64,000 nucleotides of DNA from Lota lota (lineage: Eukaryota > Chordata > Actinopteri > Gadiformes > Lotidae), in contig JACYXH010000312.1 of the NCBI GenBank assembly GCA_026745465.1, positions 673,262-737,261 on the forward strand, written 5' to 3'. Both the position numbers and the translations under genes were made by a program. Shown in pieces: positions 31,000 through 43,935 of this stretch. Every line of letters starts with the position of its first letter. Position 1 is the first letter of the stretch. Under the pieces are notes generated by a model that was given only the letters and a program-made list of their open reading frames with translations, was not told where the DNA came from and did not search any database.

Positions 31000-31700
31000 T
31001 TTTGTTGATCTGTCCAAGGCTTTTGACTAAATTAAAAAGAAGCTTTTGCAGGATGGCGTCTTGATATGTATCACCCTGCTACTGCAAACGGAGAAGGAGA
31101 GTGGTGTTATGGTGTGTAGGCTGGATGGCTAGCGATGAACATCAGGAGACTTCACGCAGTGACTAAAATAACATCAAAGCCAATCATCGATCTTGTAGGA
31201 TCTTGTTGCTCACACACTAGTGGCCCTTCAACCTATTCATTTTGATATCACAAGAGCTGTAGCAGACTGGGACATCTGTGAACATCTCAGAGATAGATGT
31301 AGTATGCCAGGGGGTATCTACTAGTCCCCCATATCCACCATCCTTCAAACGACAGACAACAATGGAATCCTTTAACTACCTAGGCAGTTTCCTGTTTGGC
31401 AACTGCAGTTATGGAGAGGAAATGCAGAACAGAATAAGGCAAGCATCATCTTATTTTGAAAGACTCACATGTCATCACAACCCTCCTCTATAGCTGTGAG
31501 ATGTGGACAACAGACTATGTGCCACATCAGGATGCCATAGGCCTTTCACATCGGTTGTCTTCAATTAATCTTTGGTATAACCTGGCAAAACCAAGTGGCC
31601 CATACCAAGGTATTTTGCTAGGCCAATTATATAGGTATCAATGCTACCGCCAGCATTGAATATGCTGGCTCCATCACATAATCATGATGCGAAAAGAGTG
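31000..31700 (+). pseudogene. non-LTR retrotransposon scrap
   Basis: Short coding remnants on the plus strand include VDLSKAFD near 31003 (RT motif A style), TMESFNYLGSFLFG near 31360-31402, and ITTLLYSCEMWTTD near 31475-31515 followed by a decayed tail. These belong to the RT C-terminal region of a LINE, but the clade is not clear. Extensive decay. Confidence 0.6.
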
Positions 31701-32276
31701 TCTGACTCATAAGATTCAGTAAGTCCAGCTGCATCCAAGCCCCCGCTCAGCTAAAGGACACTGCCACAAATCACCCCATCGGTCATTTATGCTTATTGTC
31801 CTTGTTCTGAAACCTGTTTTAATAGCAATTCAGTCCTTCTTTCTGAACCTGTCCAAATAGTGTATTAAACCCTGTTCAGTCCTAGTCCTGGAACCTGTCT
31901 ACATAGTGTTTAAATACCTGCTCAGTCCTCGATCTGGAACCGGGATGAAGGTAGAGAGGGTGAGAGAGAGGATTGGAGTTAGAAAGGGAGGGTGGACAAA
32001 AAGAGGAAGAGATGGCTAGAGACAGAGAAAGTTGAAGAGAGAGGGACATACTGACAAATATACATAAGAGAGAGAGAGTGAGGAAGATAAGAGAAAGAGG
32101 GGGTGAGCAAAATAGATAACATGAGAATATGGTGGCAGTAATGATCAGACGTGGATCGGATGTGTTTAGTGGAGTCGGGAGTGCCGGGAAGACAAGCAAT
32201 GGTGGAAGAGCGATGGATTCCTCCGTGGGATGCATGATAAAGAGGGATACTCTTAAGACAACTAAGAAAACTACTT
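31701..32276. other. spacer and GA-rich low-complexity tract before the satellite
   Basis: A purine-rich GAGAGAG-type tract (about 31945-32110) precedes the left edge of the satellite at about 32277. Nothing else is recognised. Confidence 0.6.
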
Positions 32277-35200
32277 GAAAAGTGCAACTAAACTTGTTAA
32301 TGCTTGTTTAGACCTTATACCAACATCAACTGGTGAAGCACCATAGTTTTTAACACAAAAACAACCATGTTTAATATTAGAGACACACTGTGGTCAAGAA
32401 GTGATTCTCACGCTCTCAAAAGCATTTTCCATATGTAAAAAGATGCAATGTTGCTTTTTTCACACTTTAAATGGAAAAGTGTAACTAAGCTTGTGAATTG
32501 TTGTATAAACCTTAAACCATCATGAAGAAGTGAAGCACCGTTGTTTTTAACACAAAAAAAAATGTTTATGCTTAGAAACACACTGTGTTTAAAAAGTGAT
32601 TCCCCAGCTCTAAAAAGCATTTTCCGCACATAAAAAAGTGGTATGTTGCTTTTTTCCCACTTTCATTGAAAAGTGTCACTAAACTTGTTAATGAATGTGA
32701 AGACCTTAAACCATAATCAAGTGTTGAAGCACAATCGTGTTTAACACAGCACACCATGTTTATGCTCAGAAACACATTTTGGTCAAAAAGTGATTCTCTC
32801 GCTCTGAAAAGCATTTTCCAAACATAAAAAAGTAGTATGTTGCTTTTTTCCCACTTTAAATGGAAAAGTGTAATTAAGCTTGTAAATGGTTGTTTAGACC
32901 TTATACCAACATCAAATGATGAAGCACCGTCGTTTTTAACAGACAAAACTATGTTTATTCTCAGAATAACATTGTGGTCAAAAAGTGATTTTCTTGCTCT
33001 GAAAAGCATTATCCGCACATAAAAAAGTGGTATATTGATGTTTTCCCACTTTAAATTGAAAAGTGTAATTAAGCTTGTGAATTGTTTTATAAACCTTAAA
33101 CCATCATGAAGAAGTGAAGCACCATCGTTGTTAACACAATAACAACCATGTTTATGCTTAGAGACACATTGTGGTCAAGAAGTGATTATTCCGCTCTGAA
33201 AAGCATTTTCCGCACATAACAAAGTGGTATGTTGCTTTTTTCCCACTTTAATTGAAAAGTGTCACTAAACTTGTTAATGGTTTGTTGAGACCTTTTACCA
33301 ACATCAACTGGTGAAGCACAATCGTTTTTAACACAAAAAAACGTGTTTATGCTTAGAAAGAAATAGTGTTCAAAACGTTATTCTCTCGCTCTGAAAAGCA
33401 TTTTCCGCACATAAAAAAGTAGAGTGTTTCTTTTACCCCACTTTAAATGGAAAAGTGTAACTAAGCTTGTTAATGGATGTTTGTACCTTATACCATAATC
33501 AAGTGATGAAGCACCATCGTTTTTAACACAAAAACAACCATGTTTATGCTTAGAAATACACTGTGTTTAAAAAGTGATTCTCCCACTCTGAAAAGCATTT
33601 TCCGCACATAAAAAAGTGGTATGTTGCTTTTCTCCCACTTTAATTGAAAAGTGTCACTAAACTTGTTAATGGTTGTTTAGACTTTATACCATCATCAACT
33701 GGTGAAGCACCATCGTTTTTAACACAAAAAAACATGTTTATCCTTAGAAACAAATTGTGGTCAAAAAGTGATTCTGTCGCTCGACAAGCATTTTCCGGCA
33801 TATAAAAAATATATACGTTGCTTTTTTCCCAATTTAAATGGAAAAGTGTAACTAAGCTTGTTAATTGTTGTAAAGACCTTATACCATCTTGAAGACGTGA
33901 ACCACCATTGTTTGTAACACAACACACAACGTTCATGCTCAGAAACTCATTGTCAAAAAGTGATTCTCCCGCTCTGAAAAGCATTTTCCACATGTAAAAA
34001 GATGCAATGTTGCTTTTTTCCCACTTTAAATGGAAAAGTGTAACTAATCTTGTGAATTCTTGTATGAACCTTAAACCATAATGAAGAAGTAAAGCACCAT
34101 CGTTCTTATTACAAACCACCACGTTCATGCTCAGAAACACATTTTGGTCAAAAAATGATTCTCTGGCTCTGAAAAGCATTTTCCAAACATAGAGTGTTTC
34201 TTTTACCCCGCTTTAAATGGAAAAGTGTAACTAAGCTTGTTAATGGATGTTTGTACCTTATACCATAATCAAGTGATGAAGCACCATCGTTTTTAACACA
34301 GCACACCATGTTTATGCTCAGAAACACATTGTGGTCAAAAAGTGATTCTCTGTCTCTCAAAAGCATTTTTCACATGTAAAAAGATGCAATGTTGCTTTTT
34401 TCCCACTTTAAATGGAAAAGTGTCACTAAGCTTGTTAATGCTTGTTTTGACCTTATTATAACATCAACTGGTGAAGCACCATCGTTTTTAACACAAAACA
34501 ACCATGTTTATGCTTAGAAATACACTGTGTTTAAAAAGTGATTCTCCCGCTCTGAAAAGCATTTTCCGCACATAAAAAGTGGTATGTTTTTTCTTTCCCA
34601 CTTTAATGGAAAAGCGTCACTAAACTTGTTAATGAATATGTAGACCTTAAACCATAACCAAGTGTTGAAGCACCATCGTGTTTAACATAGCACACCATGT
34701 TTATGCTCAGAAACACATTTTGGTCAAAAGGTTATTTTCTGGCTCTGAAAAGCATTTTCCGCACATAAAAAATAAGAGTGTTTCCTTTACCCCACTTTAA
34801 ATGGAAAAGTGTAACTAAGCTTGTTAATGGATGTTTGTACCTTATACCATAATCAAGTGATGAAGCACCATCGTTTTTAACACAGCACACCATGTTTATG
34901 CTCAGAAACACATTGTGGTCAAAAGGTGATTCTCTCGCTCTCAAAAGCATTTTCCACATGTAAAAAGATGCAATGTTGCTTTTTTCCCACTTTAAATGGA
35001 AAAGTGTAACTAAGCTTGTTAATGCTTGTTTAGACCTTATTATAACATCAACTGGTGAAGCACCATCGTTTTTAACACAAAAACAACCATGTTTATGCTT
35101 AGAAATACACTGTGTTTAAAAAGTGATTCTCCCGCTCTGAAAAGCATTTTCCACATGTAAAAAGATGCAATGTTGCTTTTGTCCCACTTAAGTGTAACTA

Positions 35201-38200
35201 AGCTTGTGAATTGTTGTATAAACCTTAAACCATCATGAAGAAGTGAAGCACCATCGTTTTTAACACAGCACACCATGTTCATGCTCAGAAACACATTGTG
35301 GTCAAAAAGTGATTCTCTCGCTCTCAAAAGCATTTTCCACATGTAAAAAGATGCAATGTTGCTTTTTTCCCACTTTAAATGGAAAAGTGTAACTAAGCTT
35401 GTTAATGGATGTTTAGTACCTTAAACCATCAAGTGATGAAGCACCATCGTTTTTAACACAGCACACCATGTTTATGCTCAGAAACACATTTTGGTCAAAA
35501 AGTGATTCTCTCGCTCTCAAAAGCATTTTCCACATGTAAAAAGATGCAATGTTGCTTTTTTCCCACTTTAAATGGAAAAGTGTAACTAAGCTTGTTAATG
35601 GATGTTTGTACCTTATACCATAATCAAGTGATGAAGCACCATCGTTTTTAACACAGCACACCATGTTTATGCTCAGAAACACATTGTGGTCAAAAAGTGA
35701 TTCTCTCGCTCTCAAAAGCATTTTCCACATGTAAAAAGATGCAATGTTGCTTTTTTCCCACTTTAAATGGAAAAGTGTAACTAAGCTTGTTAATGCTTGT
35801 TTAGACCTTATTATAACATCAACTGGTGAAGCACCATCGTTTTTAACACAAAACAACCATGTTTATGCTTAGAAATACACTGTGTTTAAAAAGTGATTCT
35901 CCCGCTCTGAAAAGCATTTTCCGCACATAAAAAGTGGTATGTTTTTTCTTTCCCACTTTAATGGAAAAGTGTCACTAAACTTGTTAATGAATATGTAGAC
36001 CTTAAACCATAACCAAGTGTTGAAGCACCATCGTGTTTAACATAGCACACCATGTTTATGCTCAGAAACACATTTTGGTCAAAAGGTTAATCTCTCGCTC
36101 TGAAAAGCATTTTCCGCACATAAAAAAGTAGAGTGTTTCCTTTACCCCACTTTAAATGGAAAAGTGTAACTAAGCTTGTTAATGGATGTTTGTACCTTAT
36201 ACCATAATCAAGTGATGAAGCACCATCGTTTTTAACACAGCACACCATGTTTATGCTCAGAAACACATTGTGGTCAAAAAGTGATTCTCTCGCTCTCAAA
36301 AGCATTTTCCACATGTAAAAAGATGCAATGTTGCTTTTTTCCCACTTTAAATGGAAAAGTGTAACTAAGCTTGTTAATGCTTGTTTAGACCTTATTATAA
36401 CATCAACTGGTGAAGCACCATCGTTTTTAACACAAAAACAACCATGTTTATGCTTAGAAATACACTGTGTTTAAAAAGTGATTCTCCCGCTCTGAAAAGC
36501 ATTTTCCACATGTAAAAAGATGCAATGTTGCTTTTTTCCCACTTTAAATGGAAAAGTGTAACTAAGCTTGTGAATGATTGTATAACCTTAAACCATCATG
36601 AAGAGTGAAGCACCATCGTTTTTATTACAAAGCACACCATGTTTATGCTCAGAAACACATTTTGGTCAAAAAGTGATTCTCTGGCTCTGAAAAGCATTTT
36701 CCAAACATAGAGTGTTTCTTTTACCCCACTTTAAATGGAAAAGCGTCACTAAACTTGTTAATGAATATGTAGACCTTAAACCATAACCAAGTGTTGAAGC
36801 AGCCATCGTGTTTAACATAGCACACCATGTTTATGCTCAGAAACACATTTTGGTCAAAAGGTTATTTTCTGGCTCTGAAAAGCATTTTCCGCACATAAAA
36901 AATAAGAGTGTTTCCTTTACCCCACTTTAAATGGAAAAGTGTAACTAAGCTTGTTAATGGATGTTTGTACCTTATACCATAATCAAGTGATGAAGCACCA
37001 TCGTTTTTAACACAGCACACCATGTTTATGCTCAGAAACACATTGTGGTCAAAAGGTGATTCCCTCGCTCTCAAAAGCATTTTCCACACGTAAAAAGATG
37101 CAATGTTGCTTTTTTCCCACTTTAAATGGAAAAGTGTAACTAAGCTTGTTAATGCTTGTTTAGACCTTATTATAACATCAACTGGTGAAGCACCATCGTT
37201 TTTAACACAAAAACAACCATGTTTATGCTTAGAAATACACTGTGTTTAAAAAGTGATTCTCCCGCTCTGAAAAGCATTTTCCACATGTAAAAAGATGCAA
37301 TGTTGCTTTTGTCCCACTTAAGTGTAACTAAGCTTGTTAATTGATTGTATAACCTTAAACCATCATGAAGAAGTGAAGCACCATCGTTTTTATTACAAAG
37401 CCACCACGTTCATGCTCAGAAACACATTTTGGTCGAAAAATGATTCTCTGGCTCTGAAAAGCATTTTCCAAACATAGAGTATTTCTTTTACCCCACTTTA
37501 AATGGAAAAGTGTAACTAAGCTTGTTAATGGATGTTTGTACCTTATAGCATAATCAAGTGATGAAGCACCATCGTTTTTAACACAGCACACCATGTTTAT
37601 GCTCAGAAACACATTGTGGTCAAAAGGTGATTCTCTCGCTCTCAAAAGCATTTTCCACATGTAAAAAGATGCAATGTTGCTTTTTTCCCACTTTAAATGG
37701 AAAAGTGTAACTAAGCTTGTTAATGCTTGCTTAGACCTTATTATAACATCAACTGGTGAAGCACCATCGTTTTTAACACAAAAACAACCATGTTTGTGCT
37801 TAGAAATACACTGTGTTTAAAAAGTGATTCTCCCGCTCTGAAAAGCATTTTCCACATGTAAAAAGATGCAATGTTGCTTTTTTCCCACTTTAAATGGAAA
37901 AGTGTAACTAATCTTGTTAATGGATGTTTGTACCTTATACCATAATCAAGTGATGAAGCACCATCGTTTTTAACACAGCACACCATGTTTATGCTCAGAA
38001 ACACATTGTGGTCAAAAAGTGATTCTCTCGCTCTCAAAAGCATTTTCCACATGTAAAAAGATGCAATGTTGCTTTTGTCCCACTTAAGTGTAACTAAGCT
38101 TGTGAATTGTTGTATAAACCTTAAACCATCATGAAGAAGTGAAGCACCATCGTTTTTATTACAAACCACCACGTTCATGCTCAGAAACACATTTTGGTCA

Positions 38201-40046
38201 AAAAATGATTCTCTGGCTCTGAAAAGCATTTTCCAAACATAGAGTGTTTCTTTTACCCCACTTTAAATGGAAAAGTGTAACTAAGCTTGTGAATGGATGT
38301 TTGTACCTTATACCATAATCAAGTGATGAAGCACCATCGTTTTTAACACAGCACACCATGTTTATGCTCAGAAACACATTGTGGTCAAAAAGTGATTCTC
38401 TCGCTCTCAAAAGCATTTTCCACATGTAAAAAGATGCAATGTTTTTTCTTTCCCACTTTAATGGAAAAGTGTCACTAAACTTGTTAATGAATATGTAGAC
38501 CTTAAACCATAACCAAGTGATGAAGCACCATCGTTTTTAACACAGCACACCATGTTTATGCTCAGAAACACATTTTGGTCAAAAGGTTAATCTCTCGCTC
38601 TGAAAAGCATTTTCCGCACATAAAAAAGAAGAGTGTTTCCTTTACCCCACTTTAAATGGAAAAGTGTAACTAAGCTTGTTAATGGATGTTTGTACCTTAT
38701 ACCATAATCAAGTGATGAAGCACCATCGTTTTTAACACAGCACACCATGTTTATGCTCCGAAACACATTGTGGTCAAAAAGTGATTCTCTCGCTCTCAAA
38801 AGCATTTTCCACATGTAAAAAGATGCAATGTTGCTTTTTTCCCACTTTAAATGGAAAAGTGTAACTAAGCTTGTTAATGCTTGTTTAGACCTTATTATAA
38901 CATCAACTGGTGAAGCACCATCGTTTTTAACACAAAAACAACCATGTTTATGCTTAGAAATACACTGTGTTTAAAAAGTGATTCTCCCGCTCTGAAAAGC
39001 ATTTTCCACATGTAAAAAGATGCAATGTTGCTTTTTTCCCACTTTAAATGGAAAAGTGTAACTAATCTTGTGAATTCTTGTATGAACCTTAAACCATAAT
39101 GAAGAAGTAAAGCACCATCGTTCTTATTACAAACCACCACGTTCATGCTCAGAAACACATTTTGGTCAAAAAATTATTCTCTGGCTCTGAAAAGCATTTT
39201 CCAAACATAGAGTGTTTCTTTTACCCCGCTTTAAATGGAAAAGTGTAACTAAGCTTGTTAATGGATGTTTGTACCTTATACCATAATCAAGTGATGAAGC
39301 ACCATCGTTTTTAACACAGCACACCATGTTTATGCTCAGAAACACATTGTGGTCAAAAGGTGATTCTCTCGCTCTCAAAAGCATTTTCCACATGTAAAAA
39401 GATGCAATGTTGCTTTTTTCCCACTTTAAATGGAAAAGTGTAACTAAGCTTGTTAATGCTTGTTTAGACCTTATTATAACATCAACTGGTGAAGCACCAT
39501 CGTTTTTAACACAAAACAACCATGTTTATGCTTAGAAATACACTGTGTTTAAAAAGTGATTCTCCCGCTCTGAAAAGCATTTTCCACATGTAAAAAGATG
39601 CAATGTTGCTTTTGTCCCACTTAAGTGTAACTAAGCTTGTGAATTGTTGTATGAACCTTAAACCATCATGAAGAAGTGAAGCACCATCGTTTTTATTACA
39701 AATCACCACGTTCATGCTCAGAAACACATTTTGGTCAAAAAATGATTCTCTGGCTCTGAAAAGAGTTTTCCAAACATAGAGTGTTTCTTTTACCCCACTT
39801 TAAATGGAAAAGTGTAACTAAGCTTGTTAATGGATGTTTGTACCTTATACCATAATCAAGTGATGAAGCACCATCGTTTTTAACACAGCACACCATGTTT
39901 ATGCTCAGAAACACATTGTGGTCAAAAAGTGATTCTCTCGCTCTCAAAAGCATTTTCCACATGTAAAAAGATGCAATGTTGCTTTTTTTCCACTTTAAAT
40001 GGAAAAGTGTAACTAAGCTTGTTAATGCTTGCTTAGACCGTATTAT
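32277..40046. repeat. satellite array, left block (diverged monomers to mixed higher-order repeats)
   Basis: Tandem monomers of about 185-195 bp, all in the same orientation, recognisable by a GAAGCACCATCG anchor and an AAGCTT (HindIII) site in most copies. From 32277 to about 34600 neighbouring monomers differ clearly and no higher-order period is obvious. From about 34700 to 40046 blocks recur, but the order of monomer types varies. The block is cut at 40046 by a chromovirus. Confidence 0.95.
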
Positions 40047-40584
40047 TGTTACGGGGAACGACTGGTAAACCCAAATGCGGAACACAGCAGACGAGATGGG
40101 AGAAGGGTTCAAGGGGTTTATTTAGTCCAAAGTACAGGCAAGAGAAATGCAGAGCAAGGCGTAGTCGGACAGGCAGTTGGCAGGCAAGAGGTCAGGCAGA
40201 CAGACAGACGGGAGCAGGCGGGGAGTCTTTGCAGGCGTGGAGTCGACAACGGGAAGGCAGTCCGGAGGTAGGTAACAGGAGACGGGTAGGTAATCGGGAA
40301 AACTGGGTAGAGGACAAAGGCAAGTTAAGGGTAAGCAAGGTACGGGAAAAGATAAGGTAACTCTAAACTTAGTGCGGGAACGTGGTACTAACTCTGGGTT
40401 TGAACACAACGATCTGGCGCCGGCTGCTTGGGGAGCGAGGGTTAAGTAGGGTGCGCTGATTAGCTGATGGAAGACAGGAGTGAAGACCGGAGTGCACGTG
40501 GGTGATTGACGAGGGAAAGTAAACAGAGGCACATGGTGAAGTGGCAGCCGGCGCCACTAGATGGTGGCAGAGGGTGACGTGACA
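40047..40584 (-). repeat. 3' LTR of chromovirus 1
   Basis: 538 bp, TGTTACGGGG...GTGACGTGACA. The pol frame continues through the polypurine tract into this LTR and stops at 40369. Confidence 0.95.
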
Positions 40585-43500
40585 GTACCCCCCCCCTCGA
40601 CGATCGCCTCCAGGCGAACGCCCGGGAAGGGAAGGGTGCTGGCGGTGGAAATCCCTGATGAGGGACGCATCCAGGATATAGCTCCGCGGAACCCATGAAC
40701 GTTCCTCCGGACCGTACCCCTCCCAGTCCACCAGATACTGATGTCCTCGGCCGCGACGACGAACATCTAGAAGACGACGCACCGTCCAGGCCGGGTGGTT
40801 ATCGATGATCCGGGGAGGGGGCGGGGCCGGGGACGGGATAGACAGGGGACTGGAGGAAACAGGCTTGACTTGAGAAACATGGAATGTGGGGTGAATGCGA
40901 AGGGTGGCAGGGAGTCTGAGGCCTACGGCACAGGGGTTGACGATTGCCTCAATCTCGAATGGACCGATGTAACGGGGCGAAAGCTTCTGTGTCTCTCCTT
41001 TGAGGGGAAGATCCTTGGATCGGAGCCAAACCCTTTGGCCTGGGGTATAATGAGGGGCAGGTGCACGGCGTTTGTTGGCCTGTTTCTGGGAACGGGAGGA
41101 GGCCCGGAGAAGCGCCGTCCGAGTGCGCTTCCAGGTCCTCTGGCAGCGTTGCATGTGAGCCTGCACTGATGGTACAGCGATCTCCGCCTCCAGGGAAGGA
41201 AATAGAGGTGGCTGATACCCCAAGGAACACTGAAACGGGGATAAACCGCTGGAGGAGTTCTCTAGGGAGTTGTGGGCATATTCAACCCACGGTAATTGGA
41301 AACTCCATGTGGATGGGTTCGCTTCAGTGATGCAACGTAAAGCCGCCTCCATCTCCTGATTTGCCCGTTCAGCTTGGCCGTTGGTCTGGGGGTGGTATCC
41401 CGAGGACAGGCTGACCGAGGCCCCCAGAGCAGTGCAGAAGGCTCGCCAAACCTGGGATGTAAACTGGGGACCTCGGTCTGAGACCACGTCCATCGGAATG
41501 CCGTGCAGCCGGAAGACGTGGGCGACGAGGAGTTCCGCAGTCTCCTTAGCAGAGGGGAGTTTGGGGAGCGCGAGGAAATGGGCAGCCTTGGAGAACCGGT
41601 CGATGACGGTAAGGATGGTGGTGTTGCCGTCAGAAGGGGGAAGACCGGTGACGAAGTCCAAGGCGATGTGGGACCAGGGGCGGCTGGGAATGGGCAAGGG
41701 TCGGAGAAGACCGGAGCGGGGCCGAGTTGAGGTCTTACTGCGCGAACACGTTGGGCAGGCCGCGACGTAACCACGAACGTCCGTGTCCATCGTTGGCCAC
41801 CAGAATCGCCGGCGGATGAACTCCAGAGTTCGGGTCACGCCAGGATGGCAGGTGAGCCTGGTGGAGTGTGCCCACGAAAGGACCCTTGAACGCTCCATGT
41901 CCGGGACAAAAAGGCGACCGGTGGGACCGGTCCCCGGGTCGGGCTGGTGTTCCTGGGCCTGGAGGACGGCGGACTCGACCTCCCAGGTAAGTGTTGCTAC
42001 CAAGCAAACCGGGGGCAGAATGGGTTCAGGATCCGGGTTGAGATCCTCCGGGGAATAGAGGCGAGACAAGGCGTCGGGCTTAACATTTCTGGAACCGGGC
42101 CGGTAAGTGAGGGTAAAGTTGAATCTACCGAAGAACAGGGCCCACCTGGCCTGCCGAGAGTTCAGCCTTTTTGCAGATTGAATGTACTCAAGGTTCCGGT
42201 GGTCCGTCCAAACAACGAATGGCTGCTCGGCTCCCTCCAGCCAGTGTCGCCATTCCTCTAATGCCAACTTGACGGCCAAGAGCTCACAGTTGCCCACGTC
42301 GTAATTCCTCTCGGGAGGAGTCAGGCGGCGGGAGAAGAAAGCACACGGGTGCATTTTCTGGTCGGAGGAGGAACGCTGGGAAAGCACTGCGCCCACACCG
42401 GTGTCCGAAGCGTCCACCTCCACCACGAACTGGTTTGCAGGGTTGGGTTGGACGAGAATCGGGGAGGAGACGAAGCGTTCCTTGAGGTTGAGGAACGCTG
42501 CTTCGGCCTCCGAGGTCCATAGAAAAGGGCTCTTAATGGAGGTCAGAGCAGTGAGGGGTGCCGCGATCTGACTGTACCCGCGGATGAACCTCCGATAAAA
42601 GTTTGCAAAACCCAGGAATTGCTGGAGCTTCTTCCGGGTAGAGGGAGTGGGCCATTCAGCAACCGCCGAGACCTTTGCATTGTCCATCCTGACCTGTCCC
42701 TGGCCGATGATGTATCCCAGGAAAGAAGTGGAGGTGACATGAAACTCGCACTTCTCAGCTTTGACGAAGAGCCGATTTTCTAGGAGCCGCTGGAGAACCT
42801 GCCGGACGTGGATCTTATGTTCCTCCAACGACCCGGAGAAGATAAGGATGTCGTCTAGGTAAACAAAAACCGAGCGGTTCAGCATGTCGCGAAGGACGTC
42901 GTTCACGAGGGCTTGGAAGACGGCTGGGGCGTTAGTGAGGCCGAAAGGCATCACTAGATATTCAAAGTGGCCTAGGGGAGTGTTGAACGCCGTCTTCCAC
43001 TCGTCCCCCTCCCGGATGCGGACCAAATGGTACGCGTTACGTAGATCAAGTTTAGAAAAAATCTGGGCTCCGTGGAGGGGAACAAAGGCAGAGCTGATCA
43101 GGGGCAGAGGGTATTTGTTCTTGATGGTTATACCATTCAGGCCTCTATAATCAATACAAGGACGGAGGGAATGATCCTTCTTAGAAACAAAAAAAAATCC
43201 CGCTCCGACCGGAGAAGAGGAAGGACGGATAATTCCCGCTGCCAGGGACTCCTGAATGTACTGCTCCATAGCCTCCCGTTCCGGGCGAGAGAGATTGAAT
43301 AACCGACTGCTAGGCAGAGGTGCACCCGGAAGGAGGTCTATGGAGCAGTCGTATGGGCGGTGGGGGGGCAAGGTGAGAGTGTGAGTCTTACTAAAAACCT
43401 CCGCGAGATCATGATAACAATCTGGAACCGCGGACAGGTCAGGAAGTGATGGTTTCGTGGATTCGACGACGTGGGGAGGCGAGGCGGAGCGAAGGCAGTG

Positions 43501-43935
43501 GGAGAGACAGTGAGGACTCCAGGACGTAATACGAGCCGATTGCCAATCGATGTTAGGATTGTGCTCTCGCAACCAAGGGAAACCCAACACTATTGGGGAA
43601 GCGGGACAGTCCATAATATGAAGTGAAAGTGTCTCGCGGTGATTGCCCGAGATTAACAAAGAAACCGGTACTGTTTGGTGCTTAATACGGCCGAGGGACT
43701 TCCCATTGAGAGCCTGAGTCTCAATAGGGGAGCTAAGCGGGGTCGTATCTATTTTGAGTTGTTTAACCAACTCACTATCAATAAATGACTCGTCGGCCCC
43801 TGAATCTAAAAGAACAGAAAGTGGAATCGCCTGGCCTCGCCACGAGAGAACGGCATCTAACTGAGGTCGGAAAACAGAGGGAATAAGAGTACGACTCGCC
43901 AGAACCCCTCGAATTACTGACGAGACGGCTCTTTT
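40369..43935 (-). CDS. pol: chromovirus 1 pol: protease, RT, RNase H, integrase, chromodomain
   Basis: The frame is open from the slippery site (about 43935) to the stop at 40369; residue numbers below count from 43770. Protease [12 protein letters not shown] lies just upstream of 43770. [14 protein letters not shown] (about 238) and YLDDIL (about 304). RNase [15 protein letters not shown] and [11 protein letters not shown]. Integrase: [17 protein letters not shown] and C-x2-C (CPTCSR) from about 640, then catalytic [16 protein letters not shown] and QAERANQE (about 705-800). The chromodomain [10 protein letters not shown]...[15 protein letters not shown] lies at about 990-1027. No stop or frameshift is seen. 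It is probably made by -1 frameshifting from gag. The last 70 or so residues lie in the LTR. Confidence 0.93.
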   Translation of the reverse strand, partial: KRAVSSVIRGVLASRTLIPSVFRPQLDAVLSWRGQAIPLSVLLDSGADESFIDSELVKQLKIDTTPLSSPIETQALNGKSLGRIKHQTVPVSLLISGNHRETLSLHIMDCPASPIVLGFPWLREHNPNIDWQSARITSWSPHCLSHCLRSASPPHVVESTKPSLPDLSAVPDCYHDLAEVFSKTHTLTLPPHRPYDCSIDLLPGAPLPSSRLFNLSRPEREAMEQYIQESLAAGIIRPSSSPVGAGFFFVSKKDHSLRPCIDYRGLNGITIKNKYPLPLISSAFVPLHGAQIFSKLDLRNAYHLVRIREGDEWKTAFNTPLGHFEYLVMPFGLTNAPAVFQALVNDVLRDMLNRSVFVYLDDILIFSGSLEEHKIHVRQVLQRLLENRLFVKAEKCEFHVTSTSFLGYIIGQGQVRMDNAKVSAVAEWPTPSTRKKLQQFLGFANFYRRFIRGYSQIAAPLTALTSIKSPFLWTSEAEAAFLNLKERFVSSPILVQPNPANQFVVEVDASDTGVGAVLSQRSSSDQKMHPCAFFSRRLTPPERNYDVGNCELLAVKLALEEWRHWLEGAEQPFVVWTDHRNLEYIQSAKRLNSRQARWALFFGRFNFTLTYRPGSRNVKPDALSRLYSPEDLNPDPEPILPPVCLVATLTWEVESAVLQAQEHQPDPGTGPTGRLFVPDMERSRVLSWAHSTRLTCHPGVTRTLEFIRRRFWWPTMDTDVRGYVAACPTCSRSKTSTRPRSGLLRPLPIPSRPWSHIALDFVTGLPPSDGNTTILTVIDRFSKAAHFLALPKLPSAKETAELLVAHVFRLHGIPMDVVSDRGPQFTSQVWRAFCTALGASVSLSSGYHPQTNGQAERANQEMEAALRCITEANPSTWSFQLPWVEYAHNSLENSSSGLSPFQCSLGYQPPLFPSLEAEIAVPSVQAHMQRCQRTWKRTRTALLRASSRSQKQANKRRAPAPHYTPGQRVWLRSKDLPLKGETQKLSPRYIGPFEIEAIVNPCAVGLRLPATLRIHPTFHVSQVKPVSSSPLSIPSPAPPPPRIIDNHPAWTVRRLLDVRRRGRGHQYLVDWEGYGPEERSWVPRSYILDASLIRDFHRQHPSLPGRSPGGDRRGGGYCHVTLCHHLVAPAATSPCASVYFPSSITHVHSGLHSCLPSANQRTLLNPRSPSSRRQIVVFKPRVSTTFPH
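40585..40599 (-). promoter_or_regulatory. polypurine tract of chromovirus 1
   Basis: On the element strand GAGGGGGGGGG then TAC directly precedes the 3' LTR. Plus-strand DNA synthesis would be primed here. The G-run is read as glycine codons in the pol tail. Confidence 0.85.

Noticed and set aside
31278..31659. Host gene between the L2/hAT nest and the satellite
   Set aside because: The readable strings (TMESFNYLGSFLFG, TTLLYSCEMWTT) are LINE RT C-terminal remnants rather than a host protein.
34732..40112. Dozens of similar minus-strand open frames (starting MWKMLLRARES) as a gene family
   Set aside because: They are the satellite monomer read in one frame and recur with the repeat period. 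No start context, domain or independent evolution is visible.
41262..41774. 170-codon minus-strand frame within chromovirus 1
   Set aside because: It is an alternative frame of the intact pol gene.
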